Shown here: positions 28,244 to 36,689 of the stretch, piece after piece | How the letters are laid out: each line of letters begins with the position of its first letter | Numbering within the stretch: position 1 is the stretch's first letter | DNA from: Micromonospora siamensis | Lineage (GTDB): Bacteria > Actinomycetota > Actinomycetes > Mycobacteriales > Micromonosporaceae | DNA: 64,000 nt | NCBI RefSeq assembly: GCF_900090305.1 | Contig: NZ_LT607751.1 | Span: forward strand, 5,952,001 to 6,016,000 | Reading direction: 5' to 3' | Notes under the pieces: generated by a model | Told to the model about the DNA's origin: nothing | Seen by the model: only the letters and a program-made list of their open reading frames with translations | The model's database searches: none | Position numbers and translations under genes: made by a program

Positions 28244-28894
28244 ATGCAGCCCGGACAGCCCGGACAGGACCCGTACGGCCAGCAGCCCAACCAGGACCCG
28301 ACCGCTCCCCACTACCCCGCCGACCCGTACGCGCCGCCGCCGCAGGCGCCCTACGGGCAGCAGCCCCCCGCCGGGCAGGACCCGTACGCCCCGCCGCCGC
28401 AGGCCCCGTACGGCCAGCCCTACGGCCAGCAGCCCACCTCGGGCCAGCCGTACGGCCAGCCGACCTCGGGCCAGCCCTATGGTCAGCCGACGTCGGGGCA
28501 GCCGTACGGCCAGCCCACCTCCGGGCAGCCCTACGGCCAGCAGCAGCCGTACCAGGACCCGTACGGCCAGCAGCAGCCGCCGTTCGGCGCGCCGTCGTAC
28601 CCGGGGGCCGGCTACCCGCAGCCGCAGGCGCAGAACAACACCCTCGGTCTGGTGTCGATGATCCTCGGCATCGCCGCGATCCCGATGCTCTGCTGCCTCT
28701 ACCTGGGCATCCCGATCGGCATCGCCGCGGTGATCACCGGTTACCTGGGCCAGCAGAAGGTCGCCCAGGGCGTGGCCAACAACGGTGGCCAGGCCAAGGC
28801 GGGCATCATCTGCGGCGCCATCGCGGCGGTCCTCGGCATCGTGCTGATCATCCTGGCGGTGGCCGGCGGCCTGAAGATGCCGACCAACCCCTGA
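28244..28894 (+). CDS. DUF4190 membrane protein with Gln/Pro/Tyr-Gly repeats
   Basis: A 216-residue protein. The N-terminal about 130 residues are low-complexity repeats of the form GQPYGQPTS and YGQQ, then a DUF4190 domain with two membrane helices (LGLVSMILGIAAIPMLCCLY and IICGAIAAVLGIVLIILAVA). Such proteins are common in actinobacteria and have no firm function. ATG 28244 is preceded by aggag. The repeat units are visible in DNA at 28401-28545. Confidence 0.8.
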   Translation: MQPGQPGQDPYGQQPNQDPTAPHYPADPYAPPPQAPYGQQPPAGQDPYAPPPQAPYGQPYGQQPTSGQPYGQPTSGQPYGQPTSGQPYGQPTSGQPYGQQQPYQDPYGQQQPPFGAPSYPGAGYPQPQAQNNTLGLVSMILGIAAIPMLCCLYLGIPIGIAAVITGYLGQQKVAQGVANNGGQAKAGIICGAIAAVLGIVLIILAVAGGLKMPTNP

Positions 28895-28910
28895 TCCACC
28901 GGCGTCACGA

Positions 28911-28942
28911 AGGGGCGTCCCGGCTCGCGCCGGGGCGCCCCT
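28911..28942. terminator. Terminator between the DUF4190 gene and the convergent DUF6350 gene
   Basis: A 14-bp stem (28911-28924 with 28929-28942) with one mismatch (G-U in RNA) and a 4-nt loop; it probably serves both strands. Confidence 0.75.
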
Positions 28943-28955
28943 CGCCGTCTCCCGG

Positions 28956-30239
28956 TCAGCGGGAGGTGGCGCGGGGAGCCAGCACCTTCGCCGCCGCGCT
29001 CCCCAGCACGGCGCCCACGGCGACGACGCCGGTCGCCACCGCCGCCACCTGCCACGGCACCGGCCCCACCTCGGCCAGCCGGCCACCACCGACCGGCCCG
29101 CGGGAGGCCGCCGCCGCGGCGCCGAGGAGCAGCCCGGCCACCGGGCCGGCGAGCGCCGCCGACCCGACCAGCGCCGCCCAGCCCAGCTCGGCCCGGCGCT
29201 CCGCGGCGTCCCGGAGCAGCCGGCGACCGAGCAGCCAACCGGCGGCCATGGCGACCAGCACCGGGACGGCCAGCAGCGCGCCGCCCACCCCGTCGACCGG
29301 GCCGCGCGGCAGCCCGGCCAGCAGCGGTACGGCCGGCAGCGCGCCGACGGAGACCTCGCTGGTGCGTACGGCCGTGTCGACGCCGACGGCGAAGCCCGGC
29401 CCGAGCAGGTAGCTGGCCGACCAGACCGCGGCGTTCGGCGCGTAGGCGAGGCTGACCAGGGTGATCCCCGCCTGACCGGCCGCCCCGGTCCGGTACGCGC
29501 CGATCATGTCGGCGGCGTCCCCGCCGCCGGTGGCCACGGCCAGCCCGGCCGCGCCGGCGCCCGCCCCGAGCAGCAGCAGCACGGCGACCACGCCGGCCCG
29601 GGCACCGTGGGCCAGCCACCCCGGCGTCGCCCGGGTGAGCAGGGCGCCGACGCCGGTGGTGCCCAGCGCGCCGAGCAGCGCGCCCGGCACGCCGACGGCC
29701 AGGCAGGTGAGCGCGGCCCGGAGCGGGGAGACGTGCGGGCCGGAGATCCCGACCAGCACCGCGGCGAGCGCTCCGACCAGGGCGTACGCGATGCCGACCG
29801 CGCCGGCCACGGTGAGTGCCGCCCGGGGTGAACGGCCGCCGCGGGCGCCGACGGCCCGGCTGGCGTGCACACCCGCGCGGGTGAGCCGCCAGATGCTCAG
29901 CCCGGTGAGCGCCAGCGGGCTCAGCCCGAGCGGGCCCGCGGCGGTCTCCAGCGGAACGCCGTGACCGAGCAGCCAGCCCGCTCCCCCGGCGCCGAGGGCG
30001 CCCCACAGGGATCCGGTCCCGTCACCGAGCCGCACCAGGGCCAGCACCACGACCACCGGCAGCCAGCCGGTGAGGGCGGCCCAGAGCGCCGCGACACCGG
30101 CGGCGACGGGCAGCGGCGCCCGGCTGCGGGGCGGCTCGCCGGCCCGTGGCGCGGGCACCCTCGGGCCCGCGCCGGGACGACCGGGCGGCCGGGTGCCGGC
30201 GCTGGGGCGGCGCGGCTGGTCAGGGGTGACGGAGGACAT
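28956..30239 (-). CDS. DUF6350 multi-pass membrane protein
   Basis: A 427-residue protein with a Pro/Arg-rich cytoplasmic start and about ten hydrophobic segments. The pattern SLWGALGAGGAGWLLGHGVP, TGLSIWRLTRAGVHASRAVG and AYAPNAAVWSASYLLGPGFA fits the actinobacterial DUF6350 family, usually found beside purN as here. Its role is unknown. In this window, purN and this gene are on the same strand but are separated by the DUF4190 gene on the other strand. Confidence 0.8.
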   Translation of the reverse strand: MSSVTPDQPRRPSAGTRPPGRPGAGPRVPAPRAGEPPRSRAPLPVAAGVAALWAALTGWLPVVVVLALVRLGDGTGSLWGALGAGGAGWLLGHGVPLETAAGPLGLSPLALTGLSIWRLTRAGVHASRAVGARGGRSPRAALTVAGAVGIAYALVGALAAVLVGISGPHVSPLRAALTCLAVGVPGALLGALGTTGVGALLTRATPGWLAHGARAGVVAVLLLLGAGAGAAGLAVATGGGDAADMIGAYRTGAAGQAGITLVSLAYAPNAAVWSASYLLGPGFAVGVDTAVRTSEVSVGALPAVPLLAGLPRGPVDGVGGALLAVPVLVAMAAGWLLGRRLLRDAAERRAELGWAALVGSAALAGPVAGLLLGAAAAASRGPVGGGRLAEVGPVPWQVAAVATGVVAVGAVLGSAAAKVLAPRATSR

Positions 30240-30397
30240 CGCGTCTACTCTGGCATGCCCGGCGGGTCGGGGCCGCCCGGTACCGCCCCCGACCGGCGGC
30301 GAGTTCCGTGATCCACGGATCCGGCCCCCCGATCCGGTCTAGCCTCGGGCCAGGGACGCGACCTTCCCGTCGCGGCACCGACCGCTCGGAGGAAGCT

Positions 30398-30667
30398 GTG
30401 AACGCTCCGTATCCGCCGCCACCGCCGCCGCCGGCCGCGGGCCGGGACCGCACCACCCTGTGGGGTGTCCTCGGCATCGTGCTCGGCCTGATCTGCTGCG
30501 GCATCCTGGGCATCGTCTTCGGCTACCTGTCGATCCGGGACGCCAGACGCTTCGGGAAGTCGCCGCTGCTCGGCTGGCTGGCCATCGCGGCCGGTGTACT
30601 CAACATCATCATCAGCCTGATCGTGCGGGCGCGGGGCAGCTACTACTACCCGTACTGGTACCGCTGA
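30398..30667 (+). CDS. Small DUF4190-like membrane protein
   Basis: An 89-residue protein with a Pro-rich start and two hydrophobic helices (TLWGVLGIVLGLICCGILGI and LLGWLAIAAGVLNIIISLIV), ending in a Tyr-rich tail (YYYPYWYR). GTG 30398 has a good cggagga site. It resembles the membrane part of the DUF4190 protein at 28244-28894. It is divergent from the DUF6350 gene. Confidence 0.75.
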   Translation: MNAPYPPPPPPPAAGRDRTTLWGVLGIVLGLICCGILGIVFGYLSIRDARRFGKSPLLGWLAIAAGVLNIIISLIVRARGSYYYPYWYR

Positions 30668-30674
30668 GAAGCCC

Positions 30675-30706
30675 GAGGGGGCCGACCGTGACCGGTCGAC
30701 CCCCTC
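30675..30706. terminator. Terminator after the small membrane protein gene
   Basis: A 14-bp stem (30675-30688 with 30693-30706) with one mismatch and a 4-nt loop, close to the stop at 30667 and facing sucD on the other strand. Confidence 0.7.
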
Positions 30707-30782
30707 GTCGTCAGTGGGCCGCTGTGCGGCCCCAGGTGATCCCCCGGCCGCCGGAACGGCCGATGGGGATCCAGCCGGCCGC

Positions 30783-31670
30783 TCAACGGCCGGACATGAT
30801 CTCCCGCATCAGCTTGGCGGTCTCGGTCGGCGTCTTGCCGACCTTGACGCCGACCGCCTCCAGCGCCTCCTTCTTGGCGTCCGCGGTGCCCGCCGAGCCG
30901 GAGATGATGGCGCCGGCGTGACCCATGGTCTTGCCGGGCGGGGCGGTGAAGCCGGCGATGTAGCCGACCACCGGCTTGGTGACGTTCGCCTTGATGAACT
31001 CGGCGGCCCGCTCCTCGGCGTCGCCGCCGATCTCGCCGATCATCACGATCGCGTCGGTCTCCGGGTCGGCCTCGAACGCGGCCAGGGCGTCGATGTGGGT
31101 GGTCCCGATGATCGGGTCACCGCCGATGCCGACGCAGGTGGAGAAGCCGATGTCGCGCAGCTCGTACATCATCTGGTAGGTCAGCGTGCCGCTCTTGCTG
31201 ACCAGGCCGATCCGGCCGGAGCCGGTGATGTCGGCCGGGATGATGCCGGCGTTGGACGCGCCCGGCGAGGCGATGCCCGGGCAGTTCGGGCCGATGATCC
31301 GGGTCTGCTCACCCTTGGCCACGTTGTACGCCCAGAACGCGGCGGTGTCGTGCACCGGCACGCCCTCGGTGATCACCACGGCCAGGTCGATGCCGGCGTC
31401 GATCGCCTCGACCACCGCGCCCTTGGTGAACTGCGGCGGCACGAAGATGACCGTGACGTCCGCCCCGGTCTCCTTCATCGCGTCCGCGACGGAGGCGAAG
31501 ACCGGCAGCTCGGTGCCGTCGAAGTCGACCGTGGTGCCGGCCTTGCGCGGGTTCACGCCGCCGACCACGTTGGTGCCCGCGGCGAGCATCCGCCGGGTGT
31601 GCTTGGACCCCTCGGAGCCGGTCATGCCCTGCACGATGACCTTGGAGTCCTTGGTCAGCCAGATAGCCAT
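30783..31670 (-). CDS. sucD: Succinate--CoA ligase, alpha subunit
   Basis: A 295-residue subunit of the TCA-cycle enzyme that makes ATP or GTP from succinyl-CoA. It shows the CoA-binding Rossmann fold ([18 protein letters not shown]), [16 protein letters not shown], and the phosphohistidine region [10 protein letters not shown]. It starts 2 nt after the sucC stop, so the two subunits are made from one transcript. The frame is open upstream inside sucC, but ATG 31670 gives the normal family length. Confidence 0.96.
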   Translation of the reverse strand: MAIWLTKDSKVIVQGMTGSEGSKHTRRMLAAGTNVVGGVNPRKAGTTVDFDGTELPVFASVADAMKETGADVTVIFVPPQFTKGAVVEAIDAGIDLAVVITEGVPVHDTAAFWAYNVAKGEQTRIIGPNCPGIASPGASNAGIIPADITGSGRIGLVSKSGTLTYQMMYELRDIGFSTCVGIGGDPIIGTTHIDALAAFEADPETDAIVMIGEIGGDAEERAAEFIKANVTKPVVGYIAGFTAPPGKTMGHAGAIISGSAGTADAKKEALEAVGVKVGKTPTETAKLMREIMSGR

Positions 31671-31672
31671 TG

Positions 31673-32851
31673 TCAGACCCCCGCAGCTGCCAGCTCGGCG
31701 GCCCGCTCGGCCGCGCCGTCCATGGTGTCGACCCGCTGGATGAGCGGGTTGTTCGCGTCGTCGAGGATCGCCCGGCCGGCCTCGGCGTTGTTGCCGTCGA
31801 GGCGGACGACGAGCGGCTTGGTGACCTCCTCGCCGCGCTGCTTGAGCAGGTCGAGCGCCTGCACGATGCCGTTGGCGACGGCGTCGCAGGCGGTGATCCC
31901 ACCGAAGACGTTGACGAAGACGCTCTTCACCGCCGGGTCGGAGAGGACGATCTCCAGGCCGTTGGCCATGACCGCGGCGCTCGCGCCGCCGCCGATGTCG
32001 AGGAAGTTGGCCGGCTTGACGCCGCCGTGCCGCTCGCCCGCGTACGCGACCACGTCGAGGGTCGACATGACCAGACCCGCGCCGTTGCCGATGATGCCGA
32101 CCTCGCCGTCGAGCTTGACGTAGTTGAGGTCCTTCTCCTTGGCGGCCTGCTCGAGCGGGTCCACCGACGCCTGGTCGACCAGGGCCTCGTGGTCCGGGTG
32201 CCGGAAGCCGGCGTTCTCGTCCAGGGTGATCTTGGCGTCGAGCAGCAGCACCTTGCCGTCGCCCGTCTTGGCCAGCGGGTTCACCTCGACCAGCGTGGCG
32301 TCCTCGGCGACGAAGGCCTTCCACAGGCCCACCGCGACCTCGACGACCTGGTCGGCGACCTCGGCCGGGAAGCCGGCGGCGGTCACGATCTCGCGGGCCT
32401 TCGCCTCGTCCACGCCCTTGACGGCGTCGATCGGGGCCTTGACCACCTTGTCGGGGGTCTCCGCGGCGACCTGCTCGATGTCCATGCCGCCGGCGACGCT
32501 GGCGATGCAGAGGAAGGTGCGGTTCGCCCGGTCGAGCAGGTACGAGAAGTAGTACTCCTCGGCCACGTCCGCGGTCACGGTGATCATGACCTTGTGGACG
32601 GTGTGACCCTTGATGTCCATGCCGAGGATGTCGGTGGACCGGGCCACCGTCTCCTCCGCGCCCTCGGCCAGCTTGACGCCGCCGGCCTTACCGCGGCCAC
32701 CGACCTTCACCTGCGCCTTGACGACCACTCGACCGCCGAGGCGTTCGGCGATCGCGCGGGCCTCCTCCGGGGTAGTGGCGACGCCGCCGGCGAGCACGGG
32801 CAAACCGTGCCGCTCGAACAGGTCCCGCCCCTGGTACTCGTACAGGTCCAC
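31673..32851 (-). CDS. sucC: Succinate--CoA ligase, beta subunit
   Basis: A 392-residue subunit with an ATP-grasp domain. The start [20 protein letters not shown] is typical; downstream are [31 protein letters not shown] and [13 protein letters not shown] 32851 gives this conserved beginning; an upstream start at 32929 would add 26 unrelated residues. First gene of sucCD. Confidence 0.95.
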   Translation of the reverse strand: MDLYEYQGRDLFERHGLPVLAGGVATTPEEARAIAERLGGRVVVKAQVKVGGRGKAGGVKLAEGAEETVARSTDILGMDIKGHTVHKVMITVTADVAEEYYFSYLLDRANRTFLCIASVAGGMDIEQVAAETPDKVVKAPIDAVKGVDEAKAREIVTAAGFPAEVADQVVEVAVGLWKAFVAEDATLVEVNPLAKTGDGKVLLLDAKITLDENAGFRHPDHEALVDQASVDPLEQAAKEKDLNYVKLDGEVGIIGNGAGLVMSTLDVVAYAGERHGGVKPANFLDIGGGASAAVMANGLEIVLSDPAVKSVFVNVFGGITACDAVANGIVQALDLLKQRGEEVTKPLVVRLDGNNAEAGRAILDDANNPLIQRVDTMDGAAERAAELAAAGV

Positions 32852-33030
32852 GATTGCGCGTCCCGTCCCGTCTCCGCGGCGCGCCGTCGCGCCGCCACCA
32901 GCGTTGGAAATCAGTTTGACGCCTGTCATCAGATGAGACAGGCCATTTGCCGCAGCCTAACGAGATGGGAACCGGCGGCAACCGAGCGGGTGTGGGGTGT
33001 GCGGTAATGCACAGCCGCCGGGCCATCGGG

Positions 33031-33600
33031 TCAGTCGATCGGAGCGCGGCCGCGGGCGTACCGGCGCAGGGCCGCCACCACCTCCGGCGTCGACCGGTCG
33101 GTGTGGCGCAGTCGGGCGGTGAACCCGGGGTGCGGCACCCGGCCCCGCCCGGCCGGACCGGGCGCGTACGCGTCCAGCCAGGCGAGCAGCCCCAACCGGC
33201 GGAACAGGCCGCGGTCCCGCGGCTCGACGCAGAGCACCCGCTCGCCGCCGTACCACCGTTGGTGCACCAGGGCGACGTCCGACCAGGGCAGATGGACCAC
33301 CTGCCCGCGGAACGCGCGGGCCCGGACCCAGAGGCCATCCGGCCCGGCGGCCAGGGTGGGGGTGTTCGGGTTGGACAGCCAGAACAGCAGCGCCAGCAGC
33401 AGACACCAGCCGACGGCCGGGACGGCGAGCGCGGCGACCGGCCCACCCACCACCACACCGGTCACGGCGAGCCCGAGGGGCGGTGCGGCCAGCAGGGCGG
33501 CGCCCCGGAGTGCCCGGCGACGCACGTCCGGCCACACCACGAAGGGCTGACCCTCCGGGATCCGTCGGGCGACCGGGACAGGCGAGGGCGGGCTGATCAC
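33031..33600 (-). CDS. Membrane protein of unknown function (PH-like)
   Basis: A 189-residue protein with two closely spaced hydrophobic segments (about residues 33-73) followed by a soluble region with Trp and Tyr residues (LPWSDVALVHQRWYGGERVL), which resembles bacterial PH-like domains. The GTG 33600 start has a ggagg site at good spacing. The family is not recognised with certainty. It is the only gene between sucCD and the B12-binding gene. Confidence 0.55.
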   Translation of the reverse strand: MISPPSPVPVARRIPEGQPFVVWPDVRRRALRGAALLAAPPLGLAVTGVVVGGPVAALAVPAVGWCLLLALLFWLSNPNTPTLAAGPDGLWVRARAFRGQVVHLPWSDVALVHQRWYGGERVLCVEPRDRGLFRRLGLLAWLDAYAPGPAGRGRVPHPGFTARLRHTDRSTPEVVAALRRYARGRAPID

Positions 33601-34050
33601 GACGGCCTCCGGCTACGGAACGGGTGGCACCGGCATCCGCAGGATAGAACCGTACGTCAATGGCCGGTGACCCCTTGTCACCGAGCCGGGTCCGGGCCGC
33701 CGCCGCCCCGACCGCAGAAGAGGGCCAGCCGGCCACCGCTCCGGGCGTCAGGAAGGGTGCCTTCCCTGCGCGCGGGCACCACCCGTTCGGGGGACGGCCG
33801 AAGAGTTCCGGAGGGGGCGCGTAACCCCCGCTGGGGGACGTCGTTGAGTGTGATGTCGGAGCGCTGATGCAGCGCGAGGACGGGAGCGGCCGATGCCCTG
33901 TCGGTCGAGGGGTGGCGGCGGGGCATCGTGCATAGAAGGGCCGGGCGTGTGAGGGGTGCGTCCGGCCCTTCCCCCTGTCCGGAAACCGGCGGTCGCCGCC
34001 GGCTCAGCCGCGCCGGGTTCCGGCGGGCTCAGCCGCGGCGGGGCCGACGG
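33601..34050. other. 450-nt region without a supportable gene
   Basis: Between a minus-strand membrane protein start and the stop of the B12-binding gene. It contains the imperfect hairpin caggaagggtgccttccctg (33750-33769). Open frames on both strands lack ribosome sites and recognisable sequence. Tandem ccgcgcc/cgggctcagccg words at about 34000-34040 look like simple duplicated sequence. Confidence 0.5.
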
Positions 34051-34455
34051 TCAGGCGACGGCCTGCGCGACGTTCGCCCGGACCCACTCGACGATCGACT
34101 GGGTGGTGGCGCCCGGCGTGAAGATCTTGGCGACGCCGAGCTGCTGGAGCTCGGGGATGTCGGCCTCGGGGATGATGCCCCCGCCGAAGACCACGATGTC
34201 CCGCGCGTCGCGCTCACCGAGCAGTTCGAGCACCCGGCGGAAGAGCGTCATGTGCGCCCCGGAGAGGACGGACAGGCCGACCGCGTCGGCGTCCTCCTGG
34301 ATCGCGGTCTCCACGATCTGCTCCGGGGTCTGGTGCAGGCCGGTGTAGATGACCTCCATGCCGGCGTCACGCAGGGCGCGCGCGACCACCTTGGCGCCCC
34401 GGTCGTGGCCGTCCAGGCCCGGCTTCGCGACGACGACCCGGATACGAGAGCTCAT
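34051..34455 (-). CDS. Stand-alone cobalamin (B12)-binding domain protein
   Basis: A 134-residue protein that is nearly all B12-binding domain, like the C-terminal part of methylmalonyl-CoA mutase. The cofactor motif DGHDRG (DxHxxG, near residue 14) with the later SVLSGAHM and [12 protein letters not shown] matches the family. ATG 34455 is preferred because of an aaagg site. Such small subunits work with a separate catalytic mutase subunit (for example ethylmalonyl-, isobutyryl- or methylmalonyl-CoA mutase), which is not in this window. Confidence 0.9.
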   Translation of the reverse strand: MSSRIRVVVAKPGLDGHDRGAKVVARALRDAGMEVIYTGLHQTPEQIVETAIQEDADAVGLSVLSGAHMTLFRRVLELLGERDARDIVVFGGGIIPEADIPELQQLGVAKIFTPGATTQSIVEWVRANVAQAVA

Positions 34456-34843
34456 CAGCGCACTACCTTTCACGGGCTCCGCGACTCTTCACCTGAACGA
34501 ACGGTAACCCGCCGCGTCCGGGCCGGGAAATCGGGGCTGCGTCACTACCGTGACTTCGTTCCGCCGCGAAGCCGGACACCTCCGCCGTTCGGTCACTCTG
34601 CGCGACGAACGGGCAGTATCGGGGACGGCCATCTGGAGGGCCAAGCTATGACAATGTCGTACGGAAATGGACAGAAAGAAACGCCGGTTCGGCGCTTCCG
34701 CTTGTGACCAGGGCAGGGGTTGGCTAACGTGTCCACGGTTGTCATCAGGTCCACGGACGGGTGACGACGCGGCCCCGGACGTTCGGCAGAACTTCACCGA
34801 ACGGTCGGACGTCGCATCGGATCCCCGACAACGGAGGGTGTGC
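34456..34843. other. Regulatory region between the B12-binding gene and the first M23 peptidase gene
   Basis: A 388-nt divergent region, more AT-rich than its surroundings. Its only coding candidate is a 19-codon frame at 34648-34707. No known riboswitch core could be fitted by eye. Confidence 0.4.
34648..34707 (+). CDS. Candidate 19-residue upstream peptide
   Basis: ATG 34648 follows a ggaggg site by 8 nt and reads MTMSYGNGQKETPVRRFRL before TGA. It lies 137 nt upstream of the M23 gene start, so it could be a leader peptide or a short functional peptide. The only support is the ribosome site and codon composition. Confidence 0.3.
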   Translation: MTMSYGNGQKETPVRRFRL

Positions 34844-35551
34844 GTGCGCCAGCGCCTGTCGTCTGAGCCCGATAGATATCGCGGTCGCCGCCGCGTACCC
34901 ACCCCACCGCGGAGCCGCTACGCCGCCGTCGTCACCACCGCCTTCGTCGGCGCCGGTGTCGTCGCGCTGGGCGCCGGCGCCCTGCCCGACGCCAAGAGCG
35001 TCAGCCCGTCGGTCCTCGACGAGCTCAAGCAGGCCTCGATCACCAGCCAGGATGTCGCCGACCGCGCCGACTCCGCCGACCGGGCCGACCGTTCCTCGCG
35101 GGACAGCGAGGCCAGCCGGGACGAGGTCTGGCTCCTCCCGCTCCAGGGCTACGACTTCAACTCGCCCTACGGCATGCGCTGGGGCAAGCTGCACACCGGC
35201 ATCGACCTGGTCGCCCCGGAGGGCACCCCGTTCGTCGCCATCCACGAGGGCAAGGTCACCAAGGCCGGCTGGTTCGGCGGCTACGGCTACGCGGTGATCG
35301 TCCAGCACGCCGACGGCAGCGAGGCGATCTACGGTCACGCCTCGCAGGTCAGCGTGCGCGAGGGCCAGCAGGTCAAGGCGGGCGACCAGCTCGGGCTGGT
35401 GGGCAACACCGGCCACTCCTACGGCTCGCACCTGCACCTGGAGGTCCACGTCAAGGGCCAGCCACTGGACCCGGTGCCGTGGCTCGCCGAGCGCGGAGTG
35501 GACATCAAGCTCCAGGTGGAGGCAATCTACAGCGAGGTAGCCGCGTCCTGA
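34844..35551 (+). CDS. Secreted M23-family peptidoglycan peptidase
   Basis: About 235 residues: an Arg-rich start, one hydrophobic segment (AAVVTTAFVGAGVVALGAGA), a charged Asp/Arg/Ser-rich linker, then an LytM/M23 domain with the zinc-binding HTGIDL and HLHLEVH motifs and IYGHASQVSVREGQ. It probably cleaves peptide cross-links of the cell wall outside the membrane. GTG 34844 is preferred, with ggaggg just upstream; GTG 34838 is an alternative, and the frame is open back to 34667. A terminator with a T-run follows at 35571. Confidence 0.88.
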   Translation: MRQRLSSEPDRYRGRRRVPTPPRSRYAAVVTTAFVGAGVVALGAGALPDAKSVSPSVLDELKQASITSQDVADRADSADRADRSSRDSEASRDEVWLLPLQGYDFNSPYGMRWGKLHTGIDLVAPEGTPFVAIHEGKVTKAGWFGGYGYAVIVQHADGSEAIYGHASQVSVREGQQVKAGDQLGLVGNTGHSYGSHLHLEVHVKGQPLDPVPWLAERGVDIKLQVEAIYSEVAAS

Positions 35552-35570
35552 CGCTGCGTACCGCCCGTTG

Positions 35571-35602
35571 ACCGCCCGGATCGATCGATCCGGGCGGTTT
35601 TT
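35571..35602 (+). terminator. Rho-independent terminator
   Basis: A perfect 28-bp palindrome (35571-35598) ending in five T, the clearest classical terminator in the window. It follows the first M23 gene. Confidence 0.92.
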
Positions 35603-35824
35603 CGTCGCGGTCGCCGGTCGCATGTCTGCCGGGTCACAGCCGGCGATGTGGTCGACGCCACCGACGGCCAAGATCACTTATCCGGCCGAACCGTCCAGTG
35701 AGGCAGAAAGTCGGGCAGCGGGCTGTCGCGTCCCCGGCTTCGCCCCGGGACCCCTACCCGCCGGTCACCTTTCGCACACCAGTATTTGCGGGGTCAAGTG
35801 CCCCGAGAATCTGCGAAGGTCCCC

Positions 35825-36625
35825 GTGCAGGAAGACAGCAACAGCCGCGACGACACACGTATCGCCCCCGCCCGCCACCGGCTACGGCGGCGCGGGCGTG
35901 GCCTGGTCGTCGGCGCGGTCGCCCTGGTCGCCGTGGGCGTCACCGGGGTGTCGGCCGCCACCCTGAGCCGCCACGACTCCCCGGAACCCGCCGTGGTCTC
36001 GCTGGACGCGCAGGCCCGCGCCGAGGCCGCCGGCCGGGCCGACCGGTCCACCCGCGAGTCGGCCGCGCCGGCCAGCCCGTCCGCCACCACCGCGCCGAGC
36101 CCGGCCGCCACCACCGCCAGCCCTTCGGCCCGCCCCACCCGTACCGCCACCACGAAACCCCGGCCGAAGCCGAAGCCCACCCCCACGGCCACCGCCACCG
36201 TCAAGCGCACGGCCAAGCCGAAGCCCAGCTGGGTCGTCCCGATGAAGGGCGCCGAGATCACCTCCTGCTACGGGCAGCGGTGGGGCACCCTGCACGCCGG
36301 CATCGACTTCGCGATGCCCGCCGGCACCCCGATCCACGCCGCTGCCGCCGGCACCGTGGTCAAGGCCGGCGACGCCGGCGACGGGTACGGCAACTCGGTC
36401 TTCATCGACCACGGCAACGGCTACCTGACCCACTACGCGCACCAGAGCAGCCTCGAGGTGAGCGTGGGCGACAAGGTCGCCGCCGGTGAGGTGATCGGCT
36501 ACGAGGGGGCCACCGGCGACGCCACCGGCCCCCACCTGCACTTCGAGGTGCACCAGGGCCAGATGTGGAACCAGATCGACCCGGCGCCGTTCCTGCGCGC
36601 CCGGGGCATCGACGTGGCCTGCTGA
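35825..36625 (+). CDS. Secreted M23-family peptidoglycan peptidase (second copy)
   Basis: About 266 residues: an N-terminal membrane/signal segment (GLVVGAVALVAVGVTGVSAA), a long Pro/Ser/Thr/Lys linker (about 70-140), and an M23 domain with HAGIDFAMPAG, HYAHQSSLEVSVGD, and HLHFEVH, the last being the second zinc ligand. The linker suggests it spans the wall. GTG 35825 follows a gaagg site; an upstream GTG at 35786 is also in frame. Related to, but well diverged from, the preceding M23 protein. Confidence 0.87.
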   Translation: MQEDSNSRDDTRIAPARHRLRRRGRGLVVGAVALVAVGVTGVSAATLSRHDSPEPAVVSLDAQARAEAAGRADRSTRESAAPASPSATTAPSPAATTASPSARPTRTATTKPRPKPKPTPTATATVKRTAKPKPSWVVPMKGAEITSCYGQRWGTLHAGIDFAMPAGTPIHAAAAGTVVKAGDAGDGYGNSVFIDHGNGYLTHYAHQSSLEVSVGDKVAAGEVIGYEGATGDATGPHLHFEVHQGQMWNQIDPAPFLRARGIDVAC

Positions 36626-36641
36626 CACCACCCGCACGGCA

Positions 36642-36682
36642 GAGGGCCCGGCCGCCGGCATGTCGCCGACGACCGGGCCCTC
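36642..36682. terminator. Hairpin between convergent M23 and pcrA genes
   Basis: A 10-bp perfect stem (gagggcccgg, 36642-36651 with 36673-36682) with a 21-nt loop between the two stop codons. Confidence 0.6.
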
Positions 36683-36689
36683 GCCCCGT

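Noticed and set aside
33750..33769. The imperfect hairpin caggaagggtgccttccctg as a terminator or dispersed repeat.
   Set aside because: The stem is short and interrupted and no gene ends close to it. A genome-wide count would be needed to support a repeat family.
33678..33926. An 82-codon minus-strand frame in the gap before the B12-binding gene.
   Set aside because: No ribosome site, no recognisable domain, and composition like non-coding high-GC DNA.
34500..34843. A possible c-di-AMP (ydaO-type) riboswitch upstream of the M23 gene, as is common for actinobacterial wall hydrolases.
   Set aside because: The conserved core words could not be placed by eye. A covariance-model search of 34456-34843 would decide.
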